A DNA stretch of 64,000 bases, from NCBI RefSeq assembly GCF_905475395.1, contig NC_058337.1:12884983-12948982 (forward strand), written 5' to 3'. How positions within the stretch are numbered: position 1 is the first letter of the stretch; the number at the start of each line of letters is the position of its first letter. Below are positions 49,963-60,841 of the stretch, piece by piece. This stretch comes from Chrysoperla carnea (taxonomy: Eukaryota > Arthropoda > Insecta > Neuroptera > Chrysopidae). The position numbers and the translations under genes were made by a program. A model generated the notes under the pieces. That model was given only the letters and a program-made list of their open reading frames with translations, was not told the DNA's origin and searched no databases.

Positions 49963-52900
49963 AGGTGTTCTGTTATTGACTGCAGAACTGGGACCTATAG
50001 AATAAACTCATAACGGCAAAGGGAAAAGTTATTTACCAATTTTGGATCTGAGGCCTATTATGCGAGATAATTAACAAAATAAATTAAAAAATTATTCATA
50101 AAAAGAAAATAACTTTATCGAATCACAGTTCAATAAGATATTGAAGGATGGTATTGTGTTATTACATAAACTAAGTAATAATAATAATAATAATAATAAG
50201 AGAAGAAGAATAAGTAGGATGTGTTACATTGTACATAAATACAACCATTCCCACTACTATATTTTATTAATATGCATGCAATAAACTAAACTGATGGTGA
50301 CTCAGTCAATTGATTCAGACATGTTATGTGTATTATTTTATTTTGAAGAACTTTTTCCTTCGTCTTTATGAGCTTAGCTTCGTCTTTATGTAGACCAACG
50401 TTCTGCAGCAATAACAGAACACCCTATATATATATTTATAGGTTTATCTCTTGGAATCATTTTCCCTTTTTTCATAGTAATATTTAGGAGTTGTAAAAAA
50501 ATTGTCGCCGATCCGATTTTCGATATATATATTTCTAACTAGTCCTCCAAAAATATTTTCGATACTATTTACTATTTGGCATGTTACTTTTAATAACCAA
50601 GTATGGCGAAATTTGTAAAGTATTTTGAAAGACGTAGTTTGAATGTTTGAGTCAATAAACTTGTAAGACGTATTTTGAATGTTTTGAAGCCATAAAGCTA
50701 CCGGCGGAAACGCATTTTTAATTATTCCATGTTAGTGATGTGACGAATATTCGCAAGAAACGAAAACGATGCGAAATTCTGAATATTTGGCGAATGTATT
50801 TAACAAACAAATGAAATTATATTATATGTTCGAATCTAAAAATGTAGCACAGTTGATGGTATTTGATAATTAACAGCATAGAATAATATAGTTAACAGTC
50901 ACAATTTTTTGCTGATGTTGACATAAACCAAGTGTTGTCAACGTAGAACATGCAATTCTTTAGTCATAATTTTGTGACAACCTATACACGTAATCCAATT
51001 ATTTACAATTGCGACAAAAAACTCAATTGATTAGTAGATTCCAAGTTAAATTGGACTTTGAGAAATTATACGTTAAAATTGCTACTATAATTTCAGAAAA
51101 TACAGAATATTTCGAAAACCATGAACTTAAAGTGACCTTAATGAAAAACACCTTTATTTTGATCGTAGAATCTGCAAGTGAAATAATAAACAGAGTAAAA
51201 TAAAATTTTGATGAATTCCGCGTTTCCGGTCTATATATATATTACGAAAATAATTTTTAAATGCACAGTCAATAATCCTCCATCTAGTCTTGAAAAAATA
51301 TTTTATTAAAATCAAGCCGCTTAGCGATAATCTTCCGTTTTTTTACTTTTATTTTAATGGTAAAAAGTATTTCATTAATTTAAAAAAAAAATTTTTTATT
51401 ATAAGGGGTTTTTTATGTTGACATATGCTTGAAACTCGAAAAATAACATATGCTTGAAACTCGAAAAATAACTTTTTGATAAAAATGCTTCAAGCGAAAA
51501 ATGTTGTGTGTGTATCTTTTTTTTTCGTATCAAAATTGTTATTTCGTATAATTGTTTCTGGGAAACCTAGACATTCAAAAAACTTTCCAATAAATTCAAT
51601 AAAGTGATTTGTTTTTCTATGAAGACCGTTTTTGTTCAACTGGAATGAACAAATGCATAAAAAACAAAATGTTTACTATCATTTACTGTATAAACTGTCA
51701 ATTTTAAGCACATGTCAACTTGTGCTTAGTGTCCTTACACTCTGTATGTAAAGTCTTATTTTGTAGAAAGCCTGATGAAGGATTAATAAGATCTGAAACT
51801 AGTTGCAGGTTAGAAATATATCAAAAAATCTGCGAAAAATAATTTTATTTAATTATTAGTTATTATCAATAATTTCAATTTGACGAATTCACGAACGCAG
51901 AGTTTCGGTGTGGCCGAAAATTCGGCCGATTTTCTGCCGAAACCGAAACTGATGCCGAAACTAGAATTTTTGTCGAAACCGAAACCGAACCTTCGGTCGG
52001 ACACTAGGTACTCTCCACCTACAACACACCCAACGAATACGAAACTAACCTCGAATCAAAACAAATATTTTCGAATAAACTGTATGTGGATAACTTCATT
52101 CATTCATCATACATCGACTTTCTAACAATTTCCGCGCGCTGAACATTCGCCTTCGCGACCGCGAATATTGGAGATAAACATTATGAATTCGATAATGTGA
52201 TGAATTCGCATGAATTCATATTATTTCCTATATGTTTTCGCATTCATATTCGAATTCGCGAATCTAAAAAAATACAGCATTCGTCACATCACTACTACAG
52301 TTATGTACATAGCAAATATATTATTAAATACAAATTACCTATACCGGGTGTCAACCAAATCTTTTCAAAAAGATACCCTATTTTGTTACTATGTATTAAA
52401 AATGATAATTTTATTTTTGGTTGGAATGAATCTCTAAATATCTTTGCTGTGAATTACAACCCCCGACTATACTATGGCGAGGATTATGTGTTTGATCGAT
52501 ATGTATGTATGTTCATCTGTTCCCTCCAAGCTACTAAACTACTTATCATAATTTTACAAATGAGGTATCCTTAAAAGAATCTTGATCGTCCGCTGGTGGA
52601 CTATATGACTTTACATAAAATTTAAAATGGCGCACTCTAGAGGACATAAAGTTATGATCGAAAAACAAATTTCGATTTAATGATAGCGTGTTTGGTATCA
52701 AATGAAAGAGCGTTATTAACATTCTTCAAAAATATATATATTGTTATACTTTATTACGAAAATATAACCAAAAAATATGAATATGTTAAAAAATAATAAT
52801 AACTTAATGATACCGTACGGTATCAAATAAAAGGACGTAATTAGCACGTTTCAAATATATGTATATACTAGCTGTGAACTACCCGCTTTGCTGGACAACA

Positions 52901-55900
52901 TTCCCACTTTCACCCCTCCCCCCATATTCCATATCCTTTTCTAGGTTACTATCTATCACCTAACTAAATTTCATCAAAATCCGTTCAGCCGTTTAGGCAT
53001 GATAGAGCAAAACTCCCAGCAAAAACCATAAAAAAATCACTAACTCAATTCAATTTTCTGCCTACTTCCTACCCCCTAAGTACGATGACGTGATCATTTT
53101 GATCTTATATCCGTTTTTAGGTAACCATCTATTACCTTACTAAATTTCATCAAAATCTGTTCAGCCGTTTAGACGTGAAAGAGCAAAAGTCCCAACAAAA
53201 ACGACTAAAAATCACTAACTCAATTTAGTTATCTGCCTACTGCCTACCCCCTAAGAACGATGGCCTGATTATTTATAGTCTATGACCATTTCTAGGTTAT
53301 CATCTATCACCATACCAAATTTCATCAAAATCCGTTCAGCCGTTTAGGCGTGAAAGAGTAACAGACAGACAGACAGAGTTACTTTCGCATTTATAATATT
53401 AGTATGGATATAAATTAATAAAATAAAGTTCAAAAACTAAAACCCCGACGCTCTTACAAAATCGTGCTCTTAAAAGTATGAAAACAAGAAAATATATTCA
53501 TCTGAAATTGTTATGATAATAGAAATCGTCATTACAGTCGGGGGACCTCTTTTCCGTCCTGTGGAAAACTTTTTAATCTTAGAGGTCCCCCGACTGTAAT
53601 GACGATTTTACTTATCATAACAATTTCAGATACTTGCACGGATACGTTTTTCGCTCTGGCAGACTGTTGGTGATGGGCATTAAATATTATGAATTATTAA
53701 TATATTTTCTTTATTCTGTTAAAATTTCAAGACTGATGAAATGACAACATTAGATTTTTTTTAAATAAATATTTATAGCGTTCTGGCAATAATTAGGAGG
53801 GATGTAAATGTTCTGGCAAAAATTATATGAAGTAAAAGTACTGTCGAAAGTAATTTCCTAAAATTTTATGACTTATACTTAAAAATAAGCCTTATTTCTT
53901 ACCCTCTTTAAAAATTTAGGGTAGTCCACCTCGGCCACACATGGCTGCCAGAAGTGGCTTTTCAGTATCTGTAGGTATTGAGGTTTTACTATGAAAAGTT
54001 TCGTGACTTTTGAAATGACCACGTAAAATTGGTCACTGATTCTTGGTCTATAAGGTTTTAACTTTAATTGAAATAGTTTTTTTTTAATTTCTATCGACTA
54101 GTTTTGGAGAAATCTATGAAAACATATCATCCATCTAGCCGTTTACCATAAAACCAATGTTAAATATGTCTAGTTTTGAAGTCATTTATTTTTTTATATA
54201 TTCGGGCAAACCCCCCTAAAATTTTCAGAATTGTTTTAGACTTAGTTCAACTTCATATAAAAAAAATCAAGCCATTTATCCAAAATTTCCCTGTCGCGCG
54301 TACATCCTTAACTAAAATTCGATTTGGTACACCGTGCAAAATGATTTTGTGACACCGTGTATTTATTATTATTAAATTACTTTTAAATATCATATCATAT
54401 AAATTATTTTTATTACTAAATGTTTGCTGATAATATACGACAAAATACAAGCGATCATGTATCAATGTTACCTACAATAGGGATGTGCGTAAATTAGCCG
54501 CAAAGATAAAATTTAATCAACAGATCAATGACTTGTAAAAGAAAAATATTAGTATAAAACTTCTATTTCCTTGCTAATTCTACCCGCGAATGGTAGGATA
54601 TTTTTTCAAATTTCAGCAGTGGATTGTGTACCACCGCTTTATAGCATCTACCCTCTCTTGATATACACAGTTTTCAATTTTGTTAAATGTAAAATAGTCA
54701 TAATTCATTGAGTATATCAGAATAGTTGGCTATGATTTGTTTGACATTTACTATTTTAAATTTTTACAGAGTTTTTTAATTTATGGTTCAAAATGATTAT
54801 CATAGATCTACTCCAACTATAATCATCATTTTGAACCATAAATTAAAGATTTCTGTAAAAATTTTAAATATGGTAAATGTCAAATTAAATTTAATTTTTT
54901 TATTTTTTTTTTTAAATATATCTTTATAAATTATAGTTCATGTGTTACTCTGATATATCAAGTATATTGCTGTACAGTTTCATTAAAAACCATTCGCTAG
55001 TTTTAGCGTGAAAGCGTAACAAACAAACATGCTTACTTTCACATTTATAATATATAGGGATAGGGATAGATAAATGTTTGCGATAATAATATGTCACTAT
55101 AGTTTTTTTAACTTCATGTTGTCTATAATATTTACAAAAGATAATCCTAATTATTATTCTCACAAGCAGTATGTCAGGCATGTTTCTTTATAGATCGAAA
55201 ATCTGAAACTATATTTTATCGCTGTATAAAAAAATTAAAATAATGGTTATAAAGCTATACATACTGTGTACAAAAAATAAGATGACATTTGAATTTAAAC
55301 TACGCGCGTTTGTTGTGCATTATGAATTCCTTCCCCCCGGCCAAACAGTCAACAAGGAATATTATTTGAACGTTATGCGTCATTTGAGTAACGCTATCCA
55401 CCTAAAAAAGGGCGGAATTGTGTATTTCAAATAATTTTTATCTTGTTGTATATTTTTCATTTTTTTTGAAATTGTGTTTTTTATATCAAATCAACACAAG
55501 CCACACTGAATATTTAAAAAAAAATATAGGCAGAAGAAAAAAGCACAAAATGATCTTACAAAATTGAACATGTACATAACCAATCATTCAAACTAGCAAA
55601 AAAATCAAAGCCAATCTGAGTAAAAAAGTAATCGCTACATTTATAATATACGAAGATATTATAGGATCATGGCTCCAACCGAGTGTCCCACGACACCTCT
55701 CTTTTCTTTTCCTGTCATGGAAACCACATGTTCTTCCTATTCATATTTTAAATGTCAAAATTGGTATCTATATTGTTCCATGTATTTTAGTGTGTACCAA
55801 ATTTCATTGGTTGGCTAATTAGCGCCCTCGTGGGTAAACAGTGATGTTTACAAAAAAAATGTTTTAAACACAAGTTGTTTATTTTTTTATAAGGAAAATT

Positions 55901-57185
55901 TTTTACATTTAAACTTTTATTCTATCTCTAGCGGTTTACAAGATGTTCCTACGGACCCAACACCCAATTGATCTATAATGCTCATTTACGAACTCGACTT
56001 CACTTTTTACGTCCATGGTACGCTATGAAAATTTCATCTTGATATCTCTTTTCGTTTTTGAGTTATCGTGTTGACAGACAACCGGAAATGGACTAATTAG
56101 GTGATTCTATGAACACCTATACCAAAAACCAAAATTTTTTTCGTGGCATCAATATTTTTAAGCGTTATAAACTTGGGACTAAACTTAATATACCTTGATA
56201 TATTTCATATATACATGGTATTCAAACCAAGGAAGTATTATAAAGAGCATTTTCACAACAACAACAACAAAAGTTTATAACAAAAGCTCTGTCAGAATTT
56301 GGCAAACTACTACTACAAATTGTATAAATTTTAAGCCGGCCTGTTTTGGGAAAAAATTTAACACTAAATTCAAAAGTTTATCAAATAAAAAAAACAATTT
56401 TTTTACATTTTATTTTACATTCGATGAGGTGCTTTTTATTGTTATAGGCTTTTTTAATATAAGTGTTTTCAATAAACATAAATGAAACTTGAAAATTTAA
56501 TACTATGCTACATTGAATTTCACTTGTTGAATATTTCTATATTCGAACAGTTATGGAATAAAAAATACAATTTTCAATAAATCCAGACATAAAATAGACA
56601 TGTAAATAAAATACCATTTCACTTGAAAAAATGGTTCTTTTCTATTTCGAAAAGATGTCAAAAAAAATGTTATATGTGGTTTTCTCTACTTGAATAGTTT
56701 TTTGACAACTGTTCGAAACAATAGCGAATCGATGAAAAAGCCCTTTTCTCAATGTGTGCGAGAGTTTCTATAAAGGAGCTTTTGAAATTAAAAAAAAAGA
56801 ACACTATTATTATTAAACATAAAAAACTTACCTCATTGAATGGTTTAATTTTGGTATGCATAATGAAATTAAATTTACATAATTCACAGGATCGTGTCTC
56901 TGATGCCGTTAACCATTGTTGTAAACATGCCTGATGAACATACTTTAAACTACCAGAACAATAACATGGTGCCAACAAAGGATTCTGTGCATCAGCTTCA
57001 CAATGACATATCCGACATATATCATTATTTGAGAACGATATATTAGAGCTAGTTGAACCTAATCGTACACTACTTTGAGAATAAACAGGTGGCTGTTGAA
57101 TACAACAACTATCTTGTTGTTCTTCAACATTTGACATTTTCCAATGATCGTTGTTCTTCACACTTATTTCGTTGTAAAAGGACAT
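44466..57185 (-). CDS. MARCH8-type membrane RING-CH E3 ubiquitin ligase
   Basis: This is a membrane-bound E3 that ubiquitinates surface and endosomal membrane proteins, as MARCH1/8 do. Coding exons on the - strand are 57185-56832, 46452-46187 and 45180-44466, with GT-AG borders (phases 0 and 2), giving 444 residues. Residues about 57-103 are a C4HC3 RING-CH domain: CRIC, then CYC, then H-x2-C, then CELC. The conserved [12 protein letters not shown] and [11 protein letters not shown] follow. The exon junction continues [11 protein letters not shown]. Two membrane segments are at about 132-154 and 174-196, with [11 protein letters not shown] between them, so both tails face the cytosol. Residues 208-444 are Ser/Asn-rich and probably disordered. 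The ATG at 57185 is the first in frame, although the open frame extends a few codons further upstream. The gene resembles Drosophila CG4080, to my recollection. Intron 1 is 10.4 kb. Confidence 0.93.
45181..46186. repeat. MARCH8-type gene intron 2, repeat-bearing
   Basis: A fragment of repeat R2 lies at about 45329-45415 (CGTGAAAGCGTAACAAACAA, then GTTACTTTCGTATTTATAAT). About 45640-46140 is another dispersed-type sequence with CCGCTGTCTGTCTGTCCCTA and CAACAGATTTTGATGTGG. The frames at 45656-45898 and 45826-46107 fall in this material and are not genes. Confidence 0.6.
46669..47045. mobile_element. Pogo/Tigger-like MITE with TA target duplication
   Basis: The element is bounded by CAGTCAAACCTGGGTAAATG on the left and TATCCAGGTTTGACTG on the right, with TA immediately outside both ends. 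The CAGT start, the sequence of the ends and the TA target fit the pogo/Tigger branch of Tc1/mariner. The 377-bp interior repeats the end motif in degenerate form (CTCTATAAGCGAGA-like blocks). No transposase is present. Confidence 0.85.
47216..47700 (+). repeat. Dispersed repeat R1 copy
   Basis: It carries the R1 core with GGTCCTACGGACTCAAGACC and the right end CATATATACATGGTATA. The GGACGGAC tract is reduced. It lies in intron 1 of the MARCH8-type gene. The open frame at 47211-47393 on the - strand is a shadow of it. Confidence 0.75.
47701..48326. other. MARCH8-type gene intron, unclassified
   Basis: No gene or recognised repeat. AGTGTTGGGAGCAGGAATAC and GTATTCCTGC around 47972-48009 form a small inverted repeat. 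Confidence 0.4.
48327..49097. repeat. R1 copy paired with an inverted R1 end
   Basis: 48327-48885 is a + strand R1 copy beginning AACAAGTG and ending near TATACCTTGTATA. About 48900-49097 is the left 190 bp of R1 in reverse orientation, ending CAATTGTTTGTTTTCACTTG. Outer ends are therefore inverted over some 150 bp. The frame at 48944-49153 is not a gene. Confidence 0.7.
49330..49775 (+). repeat. R3 copy carrying a younger TIR element
   Basis: R3 sequence (GAAATTTACAAAATTTCC onward, then CTAAGAACATTCC) is interrupted at 49457-49707 and resumes with CAATGCCACAGACAGACACA. The interruption shows R3 was in place before the MITE inserted. Confidence 0.8.
49457..49707. mobile_element. Intact 251-bp TIR element with 8-bp target duplication
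   Basis: Inverted repeats of about 31 bp start CATGGAGGTTATAAAGAAGG and end CTTCTTTATAACCTCCATG. The octamer GGAACTAC lies directly outside each end (49449-49456 and 49708-49715), and removing one copy restores the R3 sequence. An 8-bp duplication fits the hAT or P superfamily; a 31-bp TIR starting CATG leans towards P, but this is not decisive. There is no coding capacity. Its relative at 1076-1541 is interrupted. Confidence 0.92.
49885..49960. repeat. (TA)n microsatellite
   Basis: An uninterrupted run of about 38 TA units immediately before the R6 element. Runs of this length are unstable and polymorphic. Confidence 0.95.
49961..50426. mobile_element. R6 foldback element, copy 1
   Basis: The left end GTTCTGTTATTGACTGCAGA and the inner GGATCTGAGGCCTA match the copy at 59378-60055. 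The right end (GTTCTGCAGCAATAACAGAA) is a shortened inverted version. A TAA-repeat lies inside at about 50179. No transposase is present. Confidence 0.75.
50733..52294. mobile_element. 1.56-kb element with hAT-like ends
   Basis: The ends are inverted repeats TAGTGATGTGACGAAT and ATTCGTCACATCACTA. The interior includes repeat R8 at 50965-51205 and a stretch of CCGAAA-type degenerate repeats (about 51905-51990). The right side is dense in GAATTCG and GCGAAT words. No transposase frame is seen and no target duplication is evident. The open frames at 51009-51203, 51880-52125 and 52197-52574 are not convincing genes. Confidence 0.6.
52866..53410 (+). repeat. Dispersed repeat R2 with three internal tandem units
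   Basis: It begins TACTAGCTGTGAACTACCCG and ends ACTTTCGCATTTATAATATT plus AGTATGGATA. Inside, a unit of about 170 bp occurs nearly three times, each with TTTCATCAAAATCCGTTCAG, CCGTTTAGGC and a CTGCCTAC...CCCTAAG block. Such ends are common in insect genomes. Fragments occur at 6107, 45329 and 54978. Confidence 0.75.
53500..53633. repeat. Strong hairpin with a GC-rich stem
   Basis: The left arm ATCTGAAATTGTTATGATAA followed by CGTCATTACAGTCGGGGGAC is matched by GTCCCCCGACTGTAATGACG followed by TTATCATAACAATTTCAGAT. The stem is about 50 bp with one small bulge. The loop of about 29 bases contains its own short hairpin (TTTCC...GGAAA). Confidence 0.85.
54739..54886. repeat. Hairpin with arms of about 60 bp
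   Basis: The arms TTTGACATTTACTATTTTAA and TTTATGGTTCAAAATGAT pair with ATCATTTTGAACCATAAA-type and TGGTAAATGTCAAA sequences across a loop of about 20 bases. The stem carries a few mismatches. A short R2 tail (54978-55072) follows. Confidence 0.75.
55073..55799. other. MARCH8-type gene intron, unclassified
   Basis: No gene is supported. The frame at 55243-55434 has a [20 protein letters not shown] stretch, which resembles the mariner transposase sequence around 'H-E-F-x-P-x-G-x-T-V-N-x-x-Y-Y', so this is probably a short mariner relic on the + strand. Confidence 0.55.
55243..55434 (+). pseudogene. Mariner-type transposase relic
   Basis: A 63-residue frame contains [20 protein letters not shown] and then [10 protein letters not shown]. 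In mariner and related DDE transposases a block of the form H-x-E-F-L-P-x-G-x-T-V-N-x-x-Y-Y precedes the last part of the catalytic domain, and this fits it closely. No DDE triad or DNA-binding region surrounds it, so it is a dead fragment. It lies in intron 1 of the MARCH8-type gene and is on the opposite strand. Family assignment rests on motif recognition alone. Confidence 0.7.
55800..56222 (+). repeat. Dispersed repeat R1, 5'-truncated copy
   Basis: It carries GCGCCCTCGTGGGTAAACAG, CTCTAGCGGTTTACAAGATG, and the right end CATATATACATGGTAT. The left end is missing. The open frame at 56195-56485 starts in its tail. Confidence 0.75.
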
Positions 57186-57850
57186 TTTATTATTATTTAT
57201 AAAATTCACAATTGATTTCGTCACATAATTGCTTATTTTCTATTTTATCTATGCTTTATTAATTTATTATATATATATATATATTTATTTTTTTATTAGC
57301 GTTTATAATTATTTAAGAGGTGTTTTTTTATTATTCTCTTTTGTATTTTTTATTCAACACAATTGCATAATGAATATGTATATTAACATATGTACATAAT
57401 ATGCTCTATTCAATACAATATTGTTTGTGAATTTTGTTCTGTCAAATTGATCAAATCAGTCTAATATTAAAATATTTTACTATTTTCATATTGTAGGAGT
57501 GGCGACAAAAATAGCTATTATTTTAGGGTGCATTCATTATTGTCTCTACAAAATCATCTTTCAAACACTAGTACTGCATACATGATGATGTCCTGTTCCT
57601 GTACTATAATGACCACAATGACATACAGCAATATAACATAAAATTCTAAGTATAACAGTACTTAGAAGATTCTCGATTCGATGTAAATATTTTTATTTTT
57701 TTAGAACCAAGTTCCATAACGTGGCTTGTCATGGTGAGCTAACTTGTAGAAATCGCCCCGTAACGTTGCAATTGTGTAATCTAATGTGTATGTGTATGCC
57801 ATGCCCAGCAGCCTACAATCAACTGTTTTGTTTGTGTGTGTAACGTGTAT
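57186..57850. other. Upstream region of the MARCH8-type gene
   Basis: This should hold the 5' UTR and promoter of the gene on the - strand. A TA run lies at about 57266-57282. No core promoter motif or other gene is recognised. Confidence 0.4.
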
Positions 57851-58244
57851 TATTCGTTATGTGCGTAATCATGGTAGGGACAATAAAATCGATGCTAGCG
57901 CTTCCAGTGAAAAATTTTGGCGATAAAGGAGGCTGTTATGACTAATTTGCAGTTCTTTACATGTTAATCTTATAGAAAATGTCAAATTAAAATTCTTGAA
58001 AAACACTAATTAATTAAACTTAATGCATTGAAAATAAGAAATCAAATTGCACAAATATTATTTTTCAAATGTAAATTATCATAATTATTTATTTCAATTT
58101 GTGAGACAATTATATTAAATTTTCAATGTACGTTATAAATGCAATCCATACAATTATATATGCATCCATACAATTCTATAATTAAAGTAGTGTATCGTTA
58201 CCATGGAAACGCCTCCAATAAAACTCACGCACGGTGCGAATAGA
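57851..58244 (+). repeat. Dispersed repeat R5, copy 2
   Basis: It matches 16531-16921 with few differences over about 390 bp, including ATAAAATCGATGCTAGCG, GGCTGTTATGACTAATTTGC and ATATATGCATCCATACAATT. The copies carry no open frame. The high identity suggests a recently active family. Confidence 0.8.
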
Positions 58245-58493
58245 TTAAACTCTATCCGTTCCTCTCTCTTTCTTTCTGTTTTTTCTGTCTCCATTTTTTT
58301 AACAAGAAAGCTAAAACTTAATTGTTATTTGTGTTTTTGTTTTAAATTATATTTTTCTATTTCCCCATCTTTTTTTTATTAGAAAACCTCAAAATTGGAT
58401 TGTAATAGCTTTAAAACGTTGAAACTTAATTGTTGCTTGTGTTTTTGATTTAAAATAAAGGCGAGATATTCTATTTATTTTATTGAACCCTGT

Positions 58494-58790
58494 ATATATA
58501 TATGAAATACCAAGGTATACTAATTTTAGCCCCAAGTTTGTAACTAGAGCATAGAAATATTGATGATACGAACAAAATTTTGATATAAGTGTACATAAAA
58601 TCTCTTAAATAATCCATTTCCGTTCAGTCACCTGCCTGTCCTTGGACACGATAACCCTCAAACGAAAAGAAATATCAATTTGAAATAGGACCCATCTTGT
58701 AAATCGTTAGAGATCGAACAAAAGTTTAAATGTAAAAAATGTTCCATAAAAAAATTAACAACTTTCGCTTGAAACATTTTTTCGTACTGA
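58494..58790 (-). repeat. Dispersed repeat R1, partial reverse copy
   Basis: TAGCCCCAAGTTTGTAACT at the left and GAAACATTTTTTCGTA at the right are R1 blocks in reverse orientation. The GGTCCTACGGACC core is partly deleted. Overlapping frames at 58739-59084 are not genes. Confidence 0.65.
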
Positions 58791-59377
58791 AAGCTGCCAG
58801 TGAAATCTTTTGTTGCAAAAACCTAACAGTTTTCCAGAAAATCGTACAAATTCGAATTTCACACAAAATTTCAATAAGAAAAAGGTTGATGGGTGTTTAT
58901 AAGGTTGCAAGTGGTATCAAAATTTCGAAATACCTTACAGCTGTCTTTTGCCATGCTTACATTTTCCAAAAACCAATTATTTACCCGAAAATTCAAGAAA
59001 ATAATTTTTCGAAATTTTTTACAAGTAATTAAATATGTTAAGAGTGGAACCAAAATTTCGAGTTATTTACGAGTTACTAGCTGAAAAAGCAAAAAAAATT
59101 TCCAGACAATGGTAAAAATTCGAATCATGAACCTGCTATAGTGAACGCCTCTTATTTGTCACTCGCAGCGCCTACTATCATTTCAGATTTTTTAACAGGC
59201 TTCGTAAGGAACTTCGTTTCTAACGGAGTTCCATGACTGCACTGTTTTTTTTTTTTATTCCTATTTTCTATTATCAGTTCTTAAAAGAACTATAAATAGA
59301 TCTAGTGACTAAAAGGTTGACTTGAATGGTAAGCTACCCACATGGTGATCATCTTAATGAGATTAAAGTAAGCATAA

Positions 59378-60055
59378 AGGATTTTCTCTTATTGACTGCA
59401 GAACGTAGGCCTACAGAATAAGCTCATAAAGACGAAGGAAAAAGTTACTTACCAATTTTAGATCTGAGGCCTACTTTGAAAGATAATTAACAAAATAAAT
59501 TAATTGAATATTATTAAAAATTAAATAACTTTATCGAATCACAGTTCAATAAAATATTGAAGGCTGGTATTGTGTTATTACATAAACTAAGTAATAATAA
59601 TAATAAGAGAAGGAGAACTAGGTAGAATGTCTTACATTGTACATAAACACAATCGTTCCCACTACTATGTTTTATCAGTATGCCTACAATAAAATATACA
59701 ATTTTTTTTGTGATGTGACTTAGTTAATTGATCCAGACATGTTATGTTGTTCATTTAATAAATTGTATATATGTATTTATGTAGACATACAATATTTGAA
59801 TATTTTATGTGTGTAAATAGAATATAGGATAACCTACTAATAGTTTATGTAATAACACAATACCAGCCTTTAATATCTAAGTGAACTGTGATTCGACAAA
59901 ACTATTTACTTTGTATTAATATTTATATTAATGTATTTGGTTAATTATCTCTCAAAGTAGGCCTCAGATCGAAAATTGGTAAATAAGTTTTCCCTACGTC
60001 TTTATGAGCTTATTATGTAGGCCAACGTTCTGCAGTCAATAACAGAGCACTCTGT
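59378..60055. mobile_element. R6 foldback element, copy 2, complete ends
   Basis: Inverted ends of more than 100 bp: left TATTGACTGCAGAACGTAGG and AGATCTGAGGCCTACTTTGA, right TCAAAGTAGGCCTCAGATC and GTTCTGCAGTCAATAACAGA. The interior is AT-rich and non-coding. Copy 1 at 49961-50426 has a shortened right arm. Confidence 0.8.
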
Positions 60056-60841
60056 ATAAATTGATTTTTCCTATATCTTCTGCAGAATCTAATTTTTTTT
60101 CGAGAAACATATACGTTTCTCTATCTCTTACCTTTTTTAAAAGTTAAAATACATTAAAATATAGATTTCTAGATTCAATTCTAAATACATAATTCGGTTT
60201 CCAAAAAAAATGTTCCGGGCAAAAAATGAATCTTCTAATAAGAAACCACTTTTTAATTTAACGCGTTCTTCTAAATCTTGACAATTACTAAGCAGAGACC
60301 TATGAACTCATTTTTTCATAGTAGCATTTTTTTCAAATCGTCTATTTTTGAGTTTTAAGGACGCTGTCTTGCTATAATATTGCAGAAAAGTTTTGTATTA
60401 TATGCACGGTAAGAGACTAAGAGTCAATGAACTTGTAGTGAAATGAAGTATAATTTTTGTGTAATACTGCACCAACGATGCCATTTCATACACGAGAAGT
60501 CAAAATGGTGTCTGATAGTCACAATAAAGTATGCAATATTTCAAATCTGTTTTAAACTAAATCGAACGGTCCCTACGTTCAGCTGTAGTAACATCAAATA
60601 GGATATTATCTCTATTGTGAGAAATATACACGTTCTATTAAATAGTTTGAGACTCAATAGAGCTCTTACTAAGAGCTCTGTACAGTCAGTACAGTCCTCG
60701 CAGTGTAAAATAGAACGCACCCTAAGATACTTAGCCTCCATACTTAAAAATATTGCGAATGGCGTTATTTGTAAATTGCATAGAAGTAATATCAAACCTT
60801 TTTGGTAAATTGTCATAATTTGAGTGAACCGAATAAAAGAA
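60056..60841. other. Upstream flank of the second zinc-finger gene
   Basis: No gene is supported. The frames at 60541-60816 (-) and 60617-60808 (+) overlap on opposite strands. About 60650-60690 has an AGAGCTCTTACTAAGAGCTCT palindrome followed by CAGTCAGTACAGTC. Confidence 0.4.

Noticed and set aside
52197-52574. 125-residue open frame
   Set aside because: It starts in the right end of a TIR element rich in GAATTCG words and has no recognisable domain or splice support.
57186-57224. N-terminal extension of the MARCH8-type protein beyond the ATG at 57185
   Set aside because: The extension would begin at GTG on the - strand and is closed by a stop a few codons further upstream. It could only be coding if an upstream exon splices in, for which there is no clear acceptor.
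60824-60841. Upstream GTG as the start of the second zinc-finger protein
   Set aside because: Animal genes start at ATG almost always, and the in-frame ATG at 60842 gives the N-terminus shared with the paralogue.
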